Source of the DNA: Amyelois transitella
Taxonomy: Eukaryota > Arthropoda > Insecta > Lepidoptera > Pyralidae
Assembly (NCBI RefSeq): GCF_032362555.1
Contig: NC_083526.1
Span: 4,546,001 to 4,610,000 of the forward strand
Reading direction: 5' to 3'
Length of the DNA stretch: 64,000 nucleotides
Shown: positions 1 to 12,800 of the stretch, piece after piece
Position numbering within the stretch: position 1 is the stretch's first letter
Layout of the letters: the number at the start of each line of letters is the position of its first letter
Made by a program: the position numbers and the translations under genes
Notes under the pieces: model-generated
What the model saw: the letters and a program-made list of their open reading frames with translations, nothing else
The model's database searches: none
What the model was told of the DNA's origin: nothing

Positions 1-166
1 CACATGCATACTGACAAAAATACATTACAAAAAAAAATACGTAAATACATACAAGATATACATACATAATATACACTATAAATACATATTATTATACATA
101 CATAAAATATATAATTAGGATATATAATTAGGATGACCCATCATTAATCTGCCGAAGAAAGAACCC

Positions 167-260
167 CTTCACAGCATGTTCCCCTCTTTCCCGGAGGGGT
201 AGGCAGAGACTACCTCTTTCCACTTGCCACGATCTCTGCATACTTCCTTCGCAAACCAAA
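167..260 (-). mobile_element. RTE LINE 3'-end fragment
   Basis: Nearly identical to the 3' end of the RTE element at 13976-15453: on the minus strand it encodes the end of the same protein (roughly [20 protein letters not shown]). Truncated on both sides. Confidence 0.75.
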
Positions 261-344
261 TTGTAAAACTAAAATAGTTTAATATTTTTCAGGTTGAAAA
301 TACAAGAAGAATACCAGAGTCACAAATTTCTTCTCTTACATACA

Positions 345-610
345 TACGGTTACGTCTTTATACCTTGCGGGGTAGACAGAGCCAACAGTCTTGAAAGGAC
401 TGAAAGGCCACGAGCTGCTGTATGGCCTAACGGTGTTTAATTTTATAGCTTTATAATGGAATCAAGATTAAATAGTGACAATTAACCCATCGCTTTAAAA
501 ATAATCCTAAGTTTATAAGCCTATTACGACATCCATGGGAAGGTTATGGAGTGGTTCTATTCTTTAAGTGCCGGAGGCCACATGGAAACCACAATCTTTT
601 CCCATATAAT
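345..610 (-). repeat. SINE-1 copy, near full length
   Basis: Shows the family landmarks in reverse order: tail block TTGCGGGGTAGACAGAGCC, the GTCTTGAAAGGACTGAAAGG hairpin-like block, the AGCCCATCGC-like block and the CCATGGGAA block. Diverged. Confidence 0.7.
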
Positions 611-1375
611 ATCTTATCACTATAAATAATGTATACCATAATATACAGTTGAATTCTTAAAACAAAACTTAAACTTGTAAAACTATAACATTTTTATATT
701 TTTCAAGTAAAAAACACAAGAAGAATGCAAGAGAGCTAACAATTTCAATTTCTTTTCAAACATCACATTATGTCCTATAACTGCATAGTGTACTAAATAT
801 AAGGGGTCAAAAATGTGTCGTGAATCAGAGGTCTCTCTGACCTGAGCTCTGGTAAATTGGGGTCAATTATTGAAGCAAATTGAGGTCGTAATTCATGTCA
901 AGCGTAGGTGGGAGCGCAATGATATAATGGCATTTTGCGTCATAAGAAGGACGGAGTGAGGCGGCTTTATACATACGGACGATTTACATAGTTTTATTAG
1001 TGTAGATGATTAGAGCTGTATGTTTGTTAGTATGTTGGTAACAAAATTTGTTTGTACATCTAACGCCATCTGTGTCTAACTGTGTAACTTCCGCTTGTTT
1101 AATAAAAAAGTACTTAGTTCGAGTATGGGATGTCAACGTGTTTTTTTTTTGTAAGCGGTTATGGGCCCAGCACCCTTTCACTGCGCTGAGATAAAGTTTA
1201 TCAATTTTATAACTTACTTTGATTTATCTTCGCAAAAGTAAATTTTTGAATGGCGCGAAAATATTTGTGGCTATCAGCCTATCAGAAAGCGTTGTTGAAT
1301 AGTACAAATGCGACATAGAATAGTGGCCGATTACTTTAAGCTGAATTATGTCCCTACATTACTTTCATTGCTAAT

Positions 1376-1600
1376 CGATACTCTGGCGGTGAGGGAAAAC
1401 ATTGTGAGGAAACCTGTTTATTCAGGCAACAGGATGTCACAACGATCCAATAAGGGTAAGGTTCTCCTGCAATGGCTTTGAAATGCAAATAGGAGTGCCG
1501 ACTAAAAAATCCGCCGTCAGCTATTTATACACGAAGCGACTCCCGTCTGACTTCCGAAACTCTGCAAGGGAAGAGAAGCAGCTGGCACTATGTCTTTTTC
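1376..1600 (+). repeat. SINE-2 copy, rearranged
   Basis: Contains GGTGAGGGAAAACATTGTGA and the CATTCAGGCAAC-like block, followed by an inverted piece with ACACGAAGCGACTCCCGTCT. Two partial copies in opposite directions appear joined. Confidence 0.6.
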
Positions 1601-2396
1601 TACGTTACCAAACAAGAATGGAAGCTGTTTACTAATAATTTATCTATAAATCCCTTTGTTTATTTTCCAAGTAAAATAAATAGTTTCTGTTTCATTAAAT
1701 TTTAATAAAACCCAACAAAACGTGTTTATTTTTTTCTCCTGATTGATACATTGTATAAAGTTCTATCTACAATGAATAAATCACATAAGTTTTTTTATTT
1801 TACCTACTGTGTATGAAAAAAACGTATATGAAAAATTCGATGTGGATAAAAAATATACGTAAAATGTTTATGTAAAGAACATTGATAACATAAAAATGAA
1901 GTTATCGTTATGATAGTAAATACACACAAAGATGCAAAGATATGTATGAGTATTTAAAGATAACTGTGTTACATAATGCTAGCGAATAATAATTAATAAT
2001 TCAAAGCGTAGAATATCTTAGATTGGCTAAAAAAATCTTGGTGTGACGACAAAAAAGATATCAAATTAGAACCTATCTCACTTTCTCGAGAACTTCGCAA
2101 GAGGCGACTGAAGTAGTTAGGTACCTAGTACAACAAACATACATACGAAAACTTTCCTTCCCTTATAAACAGGATTACGGAAATAGGGCACTCTTTATAA
2201 AATAATAAAAAAATAAAAATACGGCGTACCCTGGGCTCCGCCTAAAGGAGGAAGCAACCAGTACAATTGTCAGAAGGATGATAACTTGGCTATGAAACTA
2301 AATAATAAATCATCAATTCAACAGTTACCTCGGTAATCTGAGTTCTAAGCTACATTGATGACGTTGTAATGTTAAGTCGTTCAGTTCAACAATTAC

Positions 2397-4819
2397 CTTG
2401 GTAACCTGAGTCCTGAGCTTCAAAACATCGTTAGGTCCTATCACGCAGCTGGCGAACTTGCTGAAGATCATCGGAACTGGAGGCGGTGTCAGGTTTTGTT
2501 CCTCGCAGTGGTCTTTATAGTTAAGTCCAATGCAAAGCACCTTATCCATGCCTGTTATTGGCGCGGCTAGCGTCACTGATGATAATGGTACCGTTTTCGG
2601 GTTGCTCGATTTTAGTCTGTGAATAAAAAATAACAAAATCATCCTGCTGGCGTCAGACCCAGTTGTATATTATGGAGAATCATGTGATCTGCATATTTCC
2701 ATGATCCTAGAGTAAGTAGGTATGACAAGGGCGACCTTTGTGGTCCTAGCAGGGGAACTTAACCCTTGCTTGGTTCATGATTATACATTCAGTTGCCTGA
2801 TTTTGAGAATTTTGGTTTATTGATGTTATTGGGAACTTCTTGAAAGAAGAATAACAACTTATATGTTTCTTTGATGTATTAAATCCTAAAAAAATATAAC
2901 CAGAAGACCCTACCTAAAGTAAGCAGTGTGCTGCCCATGACCTGCAAATAACTAAGCAAATTTCTTCAACACTGGAGGCAGTTACAAATACATTTTAATA
3001 TTAAGTCCTAACATATGAAATTGGCGTTTGGTAAAGGGGGAACAAAAAGTCAAATTTCTTTTTATATAATATATTTATTTCATGAATGTAAGAACCACTA
3101 TTATCTATGCACTTTTGCCAACTAGGCAAAAGTTAACGAAACACAAAAACATTACACATTAGTAGCTGTAAAAATTTGAATTTGGAATTCCTAACCAAAG
3201 GGGAGAAATTTGTGATTAAAGAGGCCAGTACAAGGAAACACCAATTTCATATACATATATGTAAGGCACTAATACATAATTGCTGTGGCAGATAAGGAAT
3301 ACCAATAAACATTAATTATTCATTCCAAGAAAAACATCTTAAAACAATGAGAGAGAATATTAGTCAGATACCTACTACAAAAAACAATCTTGCATGAATT
3401 CATATAAAAAAATATATTTTTCTTAACTTATATAGAAGATCTCTTTAAAGTTCAAGGATTTTTTAAATAATAGAACTAACAAACAACACTTTTGTTAGAG
3501 AGGAGCATAGTTCATTGTACCTTTGTCAACTAAATACTTCTACCTCTTAATCTGTATTACTTACTGAATAGAGAACCCATAGAAATTAGCATAATTTAGG
3601 ATAACTCTTATGACAAAACCAATAGTGGACATAGATGTGATATAAATAAATATAATTCACTTCACACAAATCAATCATGTAGGTAGTTGCCATATGGGAA
3701 GTCGGAACCTGAAGGTATAAGGAAGGATAAATCGAAAGTTTTAACTTAACAAAGTCGGGAGTCGAAGCTCTGTAGCATCTCTGTGTATGTACTTGTTACA
3801 CAGTGTATTTAGAAGTACCTATGTAGTAGGTAGGTATAAAGATTTTTATTTGGTAAAAAGTATACATGGAGTGTGGGAACATAAATTGACCTAGACATAA
3901 ATGCTGCAATGAATATTTAAACATTCCTTCTGGATTCAGAGGCTAATCCCTAAAGAGTGCTGGATAAAGGCTACTTCGTTCTAAGGCTCATTATTAAGGA
4001 TATAGACGTAACTATATGTATGTATGTTCTTCCTCGTGGATTTAGTCCCGGTTGCATCCTCTCCACTCTGAGGAGGAGCCCGGGGTATGCCTTTGACCAT
4101 GGATCCTGGATTGGGTGGGTCAGGTTTTTACACAAAGCGACTCCCACCTGACCTCCGCAACTTTTGCAAGTAAACCTAACCCATATTAGATCCATGGTTA
4201 CACATTCAGTTCCCTGAATGTACAGGTTTCCTAACGATGTTTTCCCTCACCGTAAGAGCTATATGTTTGTACGGTTAACATGTTCACTGCTGAAATCACA
4301 CTGCCATTATAATTTTACTTTGTAAGTGAAAAAATCATTCCAATTGGTAACTTAATTAGGTAATCCGACAGGGAAACGATTAGATTATTTTTTATACACT
4401 TTAAAGGCATTAAACAAAGGTCTCTTTGGATTTAAGAGGTCTATAATGATAATAACTATATGCTTTAGTTTTTTTAATTGACACCTAAAACGTACCCCGA
4501 AATTGAGCCAAAATGTGACTTACTTTTTCACTTTTTCTAGGGATCCAGTAGACAAAACGCCTAATAGCGTGGTCGGTAAGCTGGAATCTGCTTTATTTAA
4601 ATCCACGACGTTTTCTCCTTCAATATATCCTACTCGCAAGCCACTACCGGAACCTTCCGGCAGATTGTATGTAAATTGTACAAGTTTCATATTATTTTTA
4701 TGTGTTACAGAAAAATATCTAACTGTCCTCGTCCTTAGAGAGTTTATCACTGAATCATTTGTGAAATTGCGATGTTTTAAATAAGCTAAACCACGGTAAA
4801 CCACTCCACTCATTTTCAT
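2397..4819 (-). CDS. FAHD2-like fumarylacetoacetate hydrolase-domain protein, 5' two exons
   Basis: Two coding exons are visible on the minus strand: 4819-4524 (98 codons plus 2 nt) and 2616-2397 (220 nt), joined in phase by a canonical donor GTAAGT and acceptor TTCACAG. Together they give 172 residues. The core starts KLVQFTYNLPEG and carries the family motif CIGLNYKDHCEEQN (tyrosine and histidine near the active site) followed by PMIFSKFASCVIGP, as in FAHD2 proteins, a metal-dependent acylpyruvase/decarboxylase-type family whose substrate is often uncertain. About 30 residues, basic and hydroxyl-rich, precede the core and look like a mitochondrial presequence; an ATG 48 nt further upstream (4867) is also open. 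Family proteins are about 280-310 aa, so about 120-140 residues, including the metal-binding acidic residues, are missing. I see no matching exon down to base 1, so the gene either continues outside the window or is broken. Confidence 0.8.
4028..4265 (-). repeat. SINE-2 copy in FAHD2-like intron
   Basis: Contains in reverse order CCCGGTTGCATCCTCTCCAC, GGATCCTGGATTGGGTGGGT, AAGCGACTCCC and TTTTCCCTCACCGTAAGAGC, the body of the SINE-2 family. Confidence 0.75.
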
Positions 4820-4867
4820 GAAACGATGACAGCAGCGACAGCGACCCAAAGTGATAACAAACGTCAC

Positions 4868-5746
4868 TTTTGATAGAAATTACGTAAACAAAAATATTCT
4901 AGTTACGTAACAACTCGAGTCATTTGATCGATATCAAATCGATATCTTCTAGTTTCTTGAGTAATCGGACTACTATACGTGAAGGTAGATAGTATTAAAC
5001 ATAATCCTTTATCACAAATACTAATCGATTAATCATTATAATTACAGATCAGTGCATTTAATTAAAACTATTTTATTTGTTTAATCTACAGAAATTATAT
5101 ATCCGATTACAATTATCGATTTTTAAATGACCTTTAATCACTAGAGTAAGTAATAGCCACATTTCGCAGCTGCCGTAACACAGCTAGCGGAATGTAGCTA
5201 ATACTAACAGCAAACTCACAAGTACACAATTTGGAACCTATGTTAACTTAATCTATGTAAACCTTTTTTTCAACCTGAGAAAACAGGAACCAGAACCCTC
5301 TAGAAAACATGTTATTACTTCCACAAAGACTGAAGACATGGAGGTCACACTACGCTACCTACATATTTATAGAAACAAAAATCTTTTAAATCATAAAATA
5401 TCCTTCTGAGCAGTGTACAATGTTTTCTACATGTAATGTTACATCTTGCGGCAAATAAAGACTTTTCTTTCTTACATTGCACACACAATGATAGTAATAT
5501 AGAACCGAAAAGTATCGAAGTAATTTTTCTGTGGTGGATATTCTTTGTCGTATAGTCTTGATATATACAATTTGGTATGTCTTGACTGTTGGGTTTGTCT
5601 ATCCCGCAAGGGATATAGACATGATTTTATGTATGTATGTGTATAAATATAGGTAAACCAACATGATAATAACAACCAATATGACAAAAACAAACTTTAT
5701 TCTACATAAATTATAATTATCTTGTTTTAAGGTTGTATTACAGTAA
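4868..5746. other. Intergenic region between FAHD2-like gene and mRpL35
   Basis: AT-rich spacer that must hold the FAHD2-like promoter (right of 4867) and the 3' UTR of mRpL35. A SINE-1 tail fragment is at 5575-5640. No further gene seen. Confidence 0.5.
5575..5640 (+). repeat. SINE-1 3'-tail fragment
   Basis: Holds the tail block CCCGCAAGGGATATAGACAT followed by a TATG repeat; truncated at its left side. Confidence 0.65.
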
Positions 5747-6414
5747 TCAATTCCTTACAATTGGTCGTTTTCTGGTTATGGTGAATTCTTCACGAGTATG
5801 GTATGGCGCATATGGATCATCAACATAATATTTAGGGCGCTTCCAGAACTTTGTAACCATTTTATCTAGTAATGTAGTTTGGGTCGCATTGCAGAATACA
5901 TGATCTTTTAGTCGCCTTCTTTGAGGTGGTGATTTCTTCCATAACCTCTTTTGTCTACCAACTTTGGGCCTTATCCAAGCACCCCAGTGTAATCTGAAGA
6001 AACGTTTTACCACTGCCTTCACAGTTTTCCTCTTGCCTTTTTTGAGACTGAATTTTGTCACAGTTCTCACAGGAATTTTAGTAATATTATCAGAAATAGA
6101 CAATATTTGTTTATTACATAAAAGAGAACCTTTGGCTATGTTCAAGTTGTAGAATGAGGTTGGTGAAGAAATGTTCCTATTTGTAGAGAAATTTTTGAAA
6201 TCATTGCAAATAATCCTGGTTGCATTATAATATGGACTCGAAAGAGGTCGTAAACTTCGGAGAGCTGAAAGAGAAATACATAGGTAGTTAACCTCGAAAC
6301 AAGCTGTCACATCAACATTACACACAAGGAAAAGGACAATCACATATTGGTATTATGTAAAAGTGTTAGACAATATCAAACAAAAATATTACCAAAAATA
6401 GCTGTCCGAAACAT
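5747..6414 (-). CDS. mRpL35: Mitochondrial large-subunit ribosomal protein bL35m
   Basis: Complete two-exon gene: exon 1 is only 22 nt (6414-6393, encoding MFRTAIF plus one base, donor GTAATA) and exon 2 is 6264-5747 (acceptor TTTCTCTTTCAG); total 540 nt, 179 residues, close to the roughly 188 of the human protein. Residues 1-75 are a mitochondrial targeting and linker region poor in acidic residues. From about residue 80 the bL35 domain is clear: KGKRKTVKAVVKRFFRLHWG, then QKRLWKKSPPQRRRLKDHVF, and the C-terminal FWKRPKYYVDDPYAPYH characteristic of animal mitochondrial bL35. It is a component of the mitoribosome 50S-like subunit. An open frame runs upstream of exon 2 in the intron, but the tiny exon gives a better, phase-consistent presequence. 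Divergent neighbour: Mic60-A. Confidence 0.93.
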
Positions 6415-6833
6415 TATACCTAATACAAATTATTCACAAACAGAACCAATAAATGAATGAATTCGGTAAGTTAAAATGACATTTGTAGTGATGCACCATA
6501 GGTAATCATCCTTTTTTATTGAATCATTCCTATCTGTAGATGACAGCAGGGAGCTTCGATAATAATTTTTCTTGAAGTATTCTTCTTGTACAGGTGTATT
6601 TACAATATTTATGAATCATGTTATCAGTAGTATAATTATATATTATATTTATGTCGTTACAGATCACTCGAATTGTCAGACGATTATTTCTGCATTTTAT
6701 CTCGACTTGATTGCGTAGCTCATGCACTAGTCGACAATGGCTCTATCTTTAATCTTTGTTCGCCAATATGCCTCTTTAGTCTCTGATTTTTGACAGCCCA
6801 AGTGGAAATACCGAAAGAGATTCATTCCCGAAA
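6415..6833. promoter_or_regulatory. Shared upstream region of mRpL35 and Mic60-A
   Basis: Only 419 bp separate the two divergent start codons, so both promoters and both 5' UTRs must lie here. I could not assign a TATA box or a specific factor site with confidence; the assignment is from position alone. Confidence 0.6.
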
Positions 6834-9800
6834 ATGTACAAATTTACAAACAGTTTAAACTATGCAAACTTGGTTTTGGTATGTATTTACTTCCCTGTTT
6901 ATATTTACTATATAGTCCCTTCTAATCTGTTACTTATTTGTGTTAAACTTTATACAGGTCTCTTTCAAATCTCATTAGGAGGTTTATGTTTTGCTGGTTT
7001 TATTGACATATTTTCTCGAAATTCATATCTTTAATTACAATATAGAGAAATAAGCGCTTTTTTAAGTTCATCTCTTCATTATTATGTACATAAACCTTTT
7101 ATTGTTGTCCCTTACATAACAATCTTCGGACGTCACTTATCCAAATAACCTACAAATGTTTCAAACATTCACAACCTTCACGTAAAACATCAATGAAAAT
7201 TATGAAATTACAGTTCTTGATTTATTGTTGTTTTGATAATTAAACTGTATAAACACCATTAGCATTATGACTGTTTTATGGTTTACAAGTGATTTAATTT
7301 TATAAAACTTAAAAAATATTTCGAATGACCACAAATTTGTCAGAGCGAAATTCAGTAGGTTCATTATGGATGCATGATATGTTTTAATAACAACTTACAA
7401 ATATTCTACATGGCTTTTAGGTGAGGAAACAGCTTGGCGATGGCTCGTGCGCCGCCCTTGTAGTGATGCGTGCGCCCCGGCGTAATGCCGGCAACGAGAA
7501 ATGTCAGCATCAGGTCCCGGTGCCGCCGAAGTCTAGAAAGCTCTTATGGGGCACAATAAGTGCGGCGGTACTTACGGGCGCAGCTGTCGTCTATGCCAAG
7601 TATGTTTTTTATTTTTGATTTCCATCAATAACCACTTTACCTTTTTTATTGTTGGCCAATATGGACTTAAATAGGTTGTTTCAGTCCAGATTTACAGAGA
7701 CTTTCTAGCACCTCATTTTGGAGATGAATTAATAACAAATAATTGACAATACAGCTTAATAATCTGTGATGGCTTGGTTGTTTGTCTCAGGGCAAAGGTG
7801 AATTCTTCAATAAGAAAGAGGACTTGCCACACAAATGGAATAAGATTTTAATTTTTAATTTTACTTAATGTAATAATTACATACAAAAACAAAATGCTTA
7901 GCTATGTTTGTTTAATCTATATGGCAGTTAGAGAATTTTGTTGATTTAAATATTTGATTTTGATTTAATCATTGAGTTAAACATATTTACAATATTTTTT
8001 CCAGGTCCTCCCCAGATACAAGAAACTGGTTAGAATCGAATGCCCCTTGGGCTAACGACGTCATAGCCGTGGTGTACCAGGAGAACACAACATACTGGAA
8101 GTTTACTGTGGCCCAAGCCAACAAGGCTGTGACAGCAGTCACCAATTTCATGTTTGGCAAGGTAAGGTGCACTATGCCATTATCTGATAGGAACAGCATT
8201 ACTACACTAGAGCATGTGAAGAACCTATATGTCAAATTTCAAAATTCTAGAGCCAGCAGTTTGGGCGGTGTGTTGAAGGTTTGTTCAGTCAGTGTCCTAC
8301 ATACATACATACATACATACATACATACATAAAGACATGTTTATATTACTTGCAAGGTAGGCAAAGCCAACAGTCTTGAAAAGACAAAGTCCACATTCAG
8401 CTGTATGGCTTCATTTGGAATTGAGATTCAAATTGTGACAGTGGTTGGAGTGGATTCTATTCTTAAGTGCTGGAAACCACACAGCACTAACAAAAGTTGT
8501 TCAACATGTTCAGCATGTTCTATTCACATATTAATGTGTAAAAATAAAAAAATAAATCTATTACCTTCAAACAGTCTATGGATTTGTAAAAGTCATGGGC
8601 AACAGTTCGTCTCAATTCCAAAACTCAAATTCAATAGTAAGCCTACCAACTTAATATGGCCTGTGTTGTGATTATGACTGTTGTTTGTTTCTACCTTATA
8701 ACATATAAAGACGTGATATTTGTAAGTAAGCAAGAAAATGTTCAATAAAGGAGCACATTACAAATTAAAAACAGTAGTTCATTTCAAAGGCGGGCTTTCT
8801 ATTCCTAATTGGCATCTGAATTTTGTATGTCCTTATTTATTTATTGTTCTGCCCAAAGATAAGGAATAGATTAAGGTTTTTAATTACATATACTGCATAT
8901 GCAGTCACTGTACAAACTATACTACTATTTGTTGATCATTCTTGTTTCCAGGAAGGTGTCACTCCCATGCAATTTCAAACAAGACCCGAACAGGATTTGG
9001 ACAAGGATGCAGCAGAGGCGTTCAAGAGAAAAGACTACGAATGTATGTAAACTTTGTCCAGAACGGTGTCAGTTTCCTAACGTTAAAATAATTTTAATTT
9101 ATTTCATTCATTCATTTTAATTTGTACATAATCATAGGAGCACATTTCTATCACAACAATCAAACAAGAATTATGTAGATAACATCAATTTGTTTATTAA
9201 TAAAATAACATTCAATCAATTAATTTTAAAGCACAGACAAACTGAAGCCCACTTATACTAAAAAAAGGATAGAAAAGACTGAAAGGCAACATTCTGCTGA
9301 ATGGCTGAATTATCGATTTGAGATTTAAATAGTGGTAGGTTGCTAGCCCATGGCATAAAAAAGTTCTTGTATCCTTATTTATGGTAATTAGTGTATTATT
9401 TAAGTTTGTATGCAGGAATACACATGTTACTAGTTTATCTGTGCTTTATATCATGTTGGCAACATTGCTTCATTGCACTAATAACATAATTATGTCTTAC
9501 CTAACAGTGCCGCCTCCGCCGTTTAAACCTTTGTATGTAGAAGAGCAGAAATATGAGACACCCGAGATTGAAACATCTGGTTAGTCCATTTTTTTTTTAA
9601 ATTTCAGTAGCCCTTCTCTGAATGACGATTATGAATGAGCTGTTTTTGTTTTTGCGAATTAAAAAATTTAAAAATTTTTATTCATTATTTTAGGATCTGT
9701 CATATCGCTTAATAATTGTCATATGAATTTAATCCAAATTATATTATGCAACTAATTTTCTGTGACTTACCATTTCAAAAAGGAATCTTCATTTCTTCAA

Positions 9801-12800
9801 ATGGAACTCAAAAATTAAATTTTATCTGGTTCAAGAAATGATTAAATTTTAGGCAAAAAGTTATGTTGGAGTACGCCCGCGGCACTGCCCGCGCTGCACA
9901 TAAAGTTTCGGATAATTTCCCATCCCGCGGGAATATCGGGAAATCCTCTCTCAGTGCCCCTAGACCAAAATTTGGGTTTTCCATTGATATGTTAGTCAAT
10001 CATTCATTCATAAGGCAGTCAGTCAGTTTCTATAATATCCTATAATAAGATTTTGGAGATTTATGTGGAAATTTTCAGAATAAACTATATTTAAGAGTGA
10101 TCATTATATTATATTAAAATATTTTCAGCTACGCTAATCCAAACTGAGAAGTGCGACCCAGTGGAGCCGCCGGTAATAAAGATCACCAAGGATATGATCG
10201 AATTGGAGCAGGAAATGCATGAGAACACCAAAATAGCCATAGACAATTATAAAGTGGCGACAAAACACTGCGCACAATATAATAAAGCTCTATATGAGGT
10301 AAATATTATTACCTATGTACATACATACACTTAACCACGTCTATATCCCTTGCAGGGTAGACAGAGCCAAAAGACTGAAAGGCTATGTTTAACTGTATGG
10401 CTTAATGTTGAAATTGAGATTTGAATACTGACAAGGCACTAGCCCATCGCCTACAAGAAGAATCCTATGTTTATTAGCTTTCCCTATGTTTTGATTTTTA
10501 AAAACAAAATTAAGTTGGTGAGTGAAATTAATGATAAAAGTTAGCCAGCTTTTATTTAATGGCAAGGAGATAATAAATCAGGTCCTAATTTCAGAATCTG
10601 AGTAACAACTTTGACATTTGCTTATGAATATCAACATAGAACCTGTAATAACGTTATTATCCCTTATGGGGTAGACAGAGCCAACAACAACTTGCACGAA
10701 GTGAGAGACGACGTTCAGCTGTGAATTCCCTGTTGCTAAAAATGGTGCTTTTTGACACCTTGAAAAGTATAACGTTATTATAAATTTTTCAGTTCATGGA
10801 GTCTCCGATCGAGGATTTTGATAAAAAGCTTCTTGGTGTCCTGGCTGGTGCTCAGAATGAGCGGAAACTCGCTTATGCCAAGGCCAGGGAGGGATCTACT
10901 AAGGCCAAGTGTGCATTGGGTAAGACACAATATTTATCTCTTTTTTTTTTGTGGGTTTAATCAGTGTGAATATCTGATAGGCGGATCCCAGACCCGTAGG
11001 AGGCTACAACTCACCCCAGGAGGTTATAACTAGGCATACGCATATATGAAGAGAGAATATAATATATCTATTAAAGAACTTAAGAGATAGAAAGAAAAAA
11101 ATCAAATTTAATCAACAATGCCTTTTTCATATAAATGTACACTTTGAGAAAGGACCATTCCATGGTTGTCGTAAGAGAATGTCTCAATTTTATCATTAAG
11201 CCTATATAAGCTATTAAAAGCTGAATGTGGCCTATCAGTCTTTTGAAGATTGTCTACCCTGCAAGGGATATATAGACGTGATTATATTTATGTATGACCC
11301 AAATTATTTTTATTTAACAAACCTTTCTATCTTTCTATCATTAAGCCAAATAGCTGAACGTGGCCATTCAGTCTTTTCAAGACTGTTGGCTCTGTCTACC
11401 CCGCAAGGGATATAGACGTGACCATATGTATGTATGTTTCTATCTTTCTCAGATACCCTGGACCGCCTGATCAAATCTGGTGTTCAAGCGCCCCCCGAGT
11501 CTATAGCTCAGACATTACGTTACATCAAACAGTTCAGAAACGATTTAGCCAATGCCGAAGAAGCTTACCAAGCGGAGTTCGAGAGGTCTGTCGTTGCTGA
11601 CAAGTATTGGAACAAGGTTAGTTTCAGAAGAGAGTATTTTTTCAGGGATTTTATCTCACCGCCACCACCACGGTAAGGTCCGGTTAAAATGTGTGTGAAA
11701 AAAGGCACATACGTACATTAGTTTGAATACTAACCTATCCTTTTACGGCGAGAAACATCGTGAGGAAACCTGCACATTCAGGCAACTGGATGTGTAACCA
11801 TGATCGATCCGATACGGATAAGGTGCCCCTGCAAAGGTTGGGGAGGTCAGACGGGAGTTGCTTATATGTATATATCGAGCTACAATTATATATACGTCCA
11901 CGGTTTAGATTGAAGAGATCTATATTTGTAAATTGACGCCCGGTGAAAATGCTGCGTAGTGTAGTTTGTTTCGCCGCATCTTCTACACCTGTGTTTTGAA
12001 AGCGTTAGTAATTATAATTAGATTTAAGTGATGTGACGTCAATAAGTGATACCTAGTGTCCAATTTTGAAAATAAATCTATTCTATTCTATAAAATCTTT
12101 AATTTAATTTCTAGGTACAAGCCGCCAGAACGATGTTCAAGGATGAGTTGCAATCGCTGTTCCCAGGCATCGACCTAACCACTAGGAAATTGGACCTGAG
12201 GGGCGACACTGATTTACTTCTGCTGTATGCTCTCAAAAGGGTATGTTACGCACACTTAATAGCAGAGTGACATATTTAGTATTTTTTTTTACTAAGGAAA
12301 AGTGTGAGAAGTTAAAAGAAACGAATTGATTAGTAACTCGTCATTTAATGATTACTAATTTCTGATGATGAAATTCCAATGAAATTAGTAATAATTAAGT
12401 GACTAAGCGCGGATAAGGAAGGACGATGCCACTATGAAAGCCTTTTTATAGCTTATGTGTCAGGGTGCTAGCACATCTATCATAAAATCTTAAGAAGTAT
12501 AAACCTTTTTTATTCGTTACTAGATTAACAATAAAGCATCTTCTATAACGCATATCTTTTATACTTAACAAAATATTGATACATACATATAGTCACGTCT
12601 ATATCCCTTGCGGGGTAGACGGGGCCAACGAAAAAAGACCGAAAGGCCATGTTCAGTTGCTGAAAATAATAGTTCCACTCCATCTCTTTCTTGTCTACAC
12701 ATTACATTTCATGTCTATACTTGAAATATGAAATTGACACTTGAAATTTGGTTTCAGATTCAATATCTGCAAAGCCAGCTAGCTGAATTGGAGACTGTGC

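Larger units (their letters stand above)
1..2396. other. Gene-poor flank with repeat remnants
   Basis: No coding exon could be supported on either strand. The stretch holds an RTE 3' end (about 167-260), a SINE-1 copy (345-610) and a SINE-2 copy (1376-1600) in AT-rich DNA. It lies downstream of the FAHD2-like gene, so I looked for that gene's remaining exons on the minus strand and found none. Confidence 0.6.

Noticed and set aside
5964-6152. Plus-strand 62-codon frame
   Set aside because: Antisense shadow of the mRpL35 exon.
8286-8331. CATA tetranucleotide run as a CRISPR-like or regulatory repeat
   Set aside because: It is the TATG tail of a SINE-1 copy on the opposite strand; no spacers.
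8405-8671. Open frame of 88 codons on the plus strand in Mic60-A intron 3
   Set aside because: Starts inside a reversed SINE-1 copy and has no recognisable domain.
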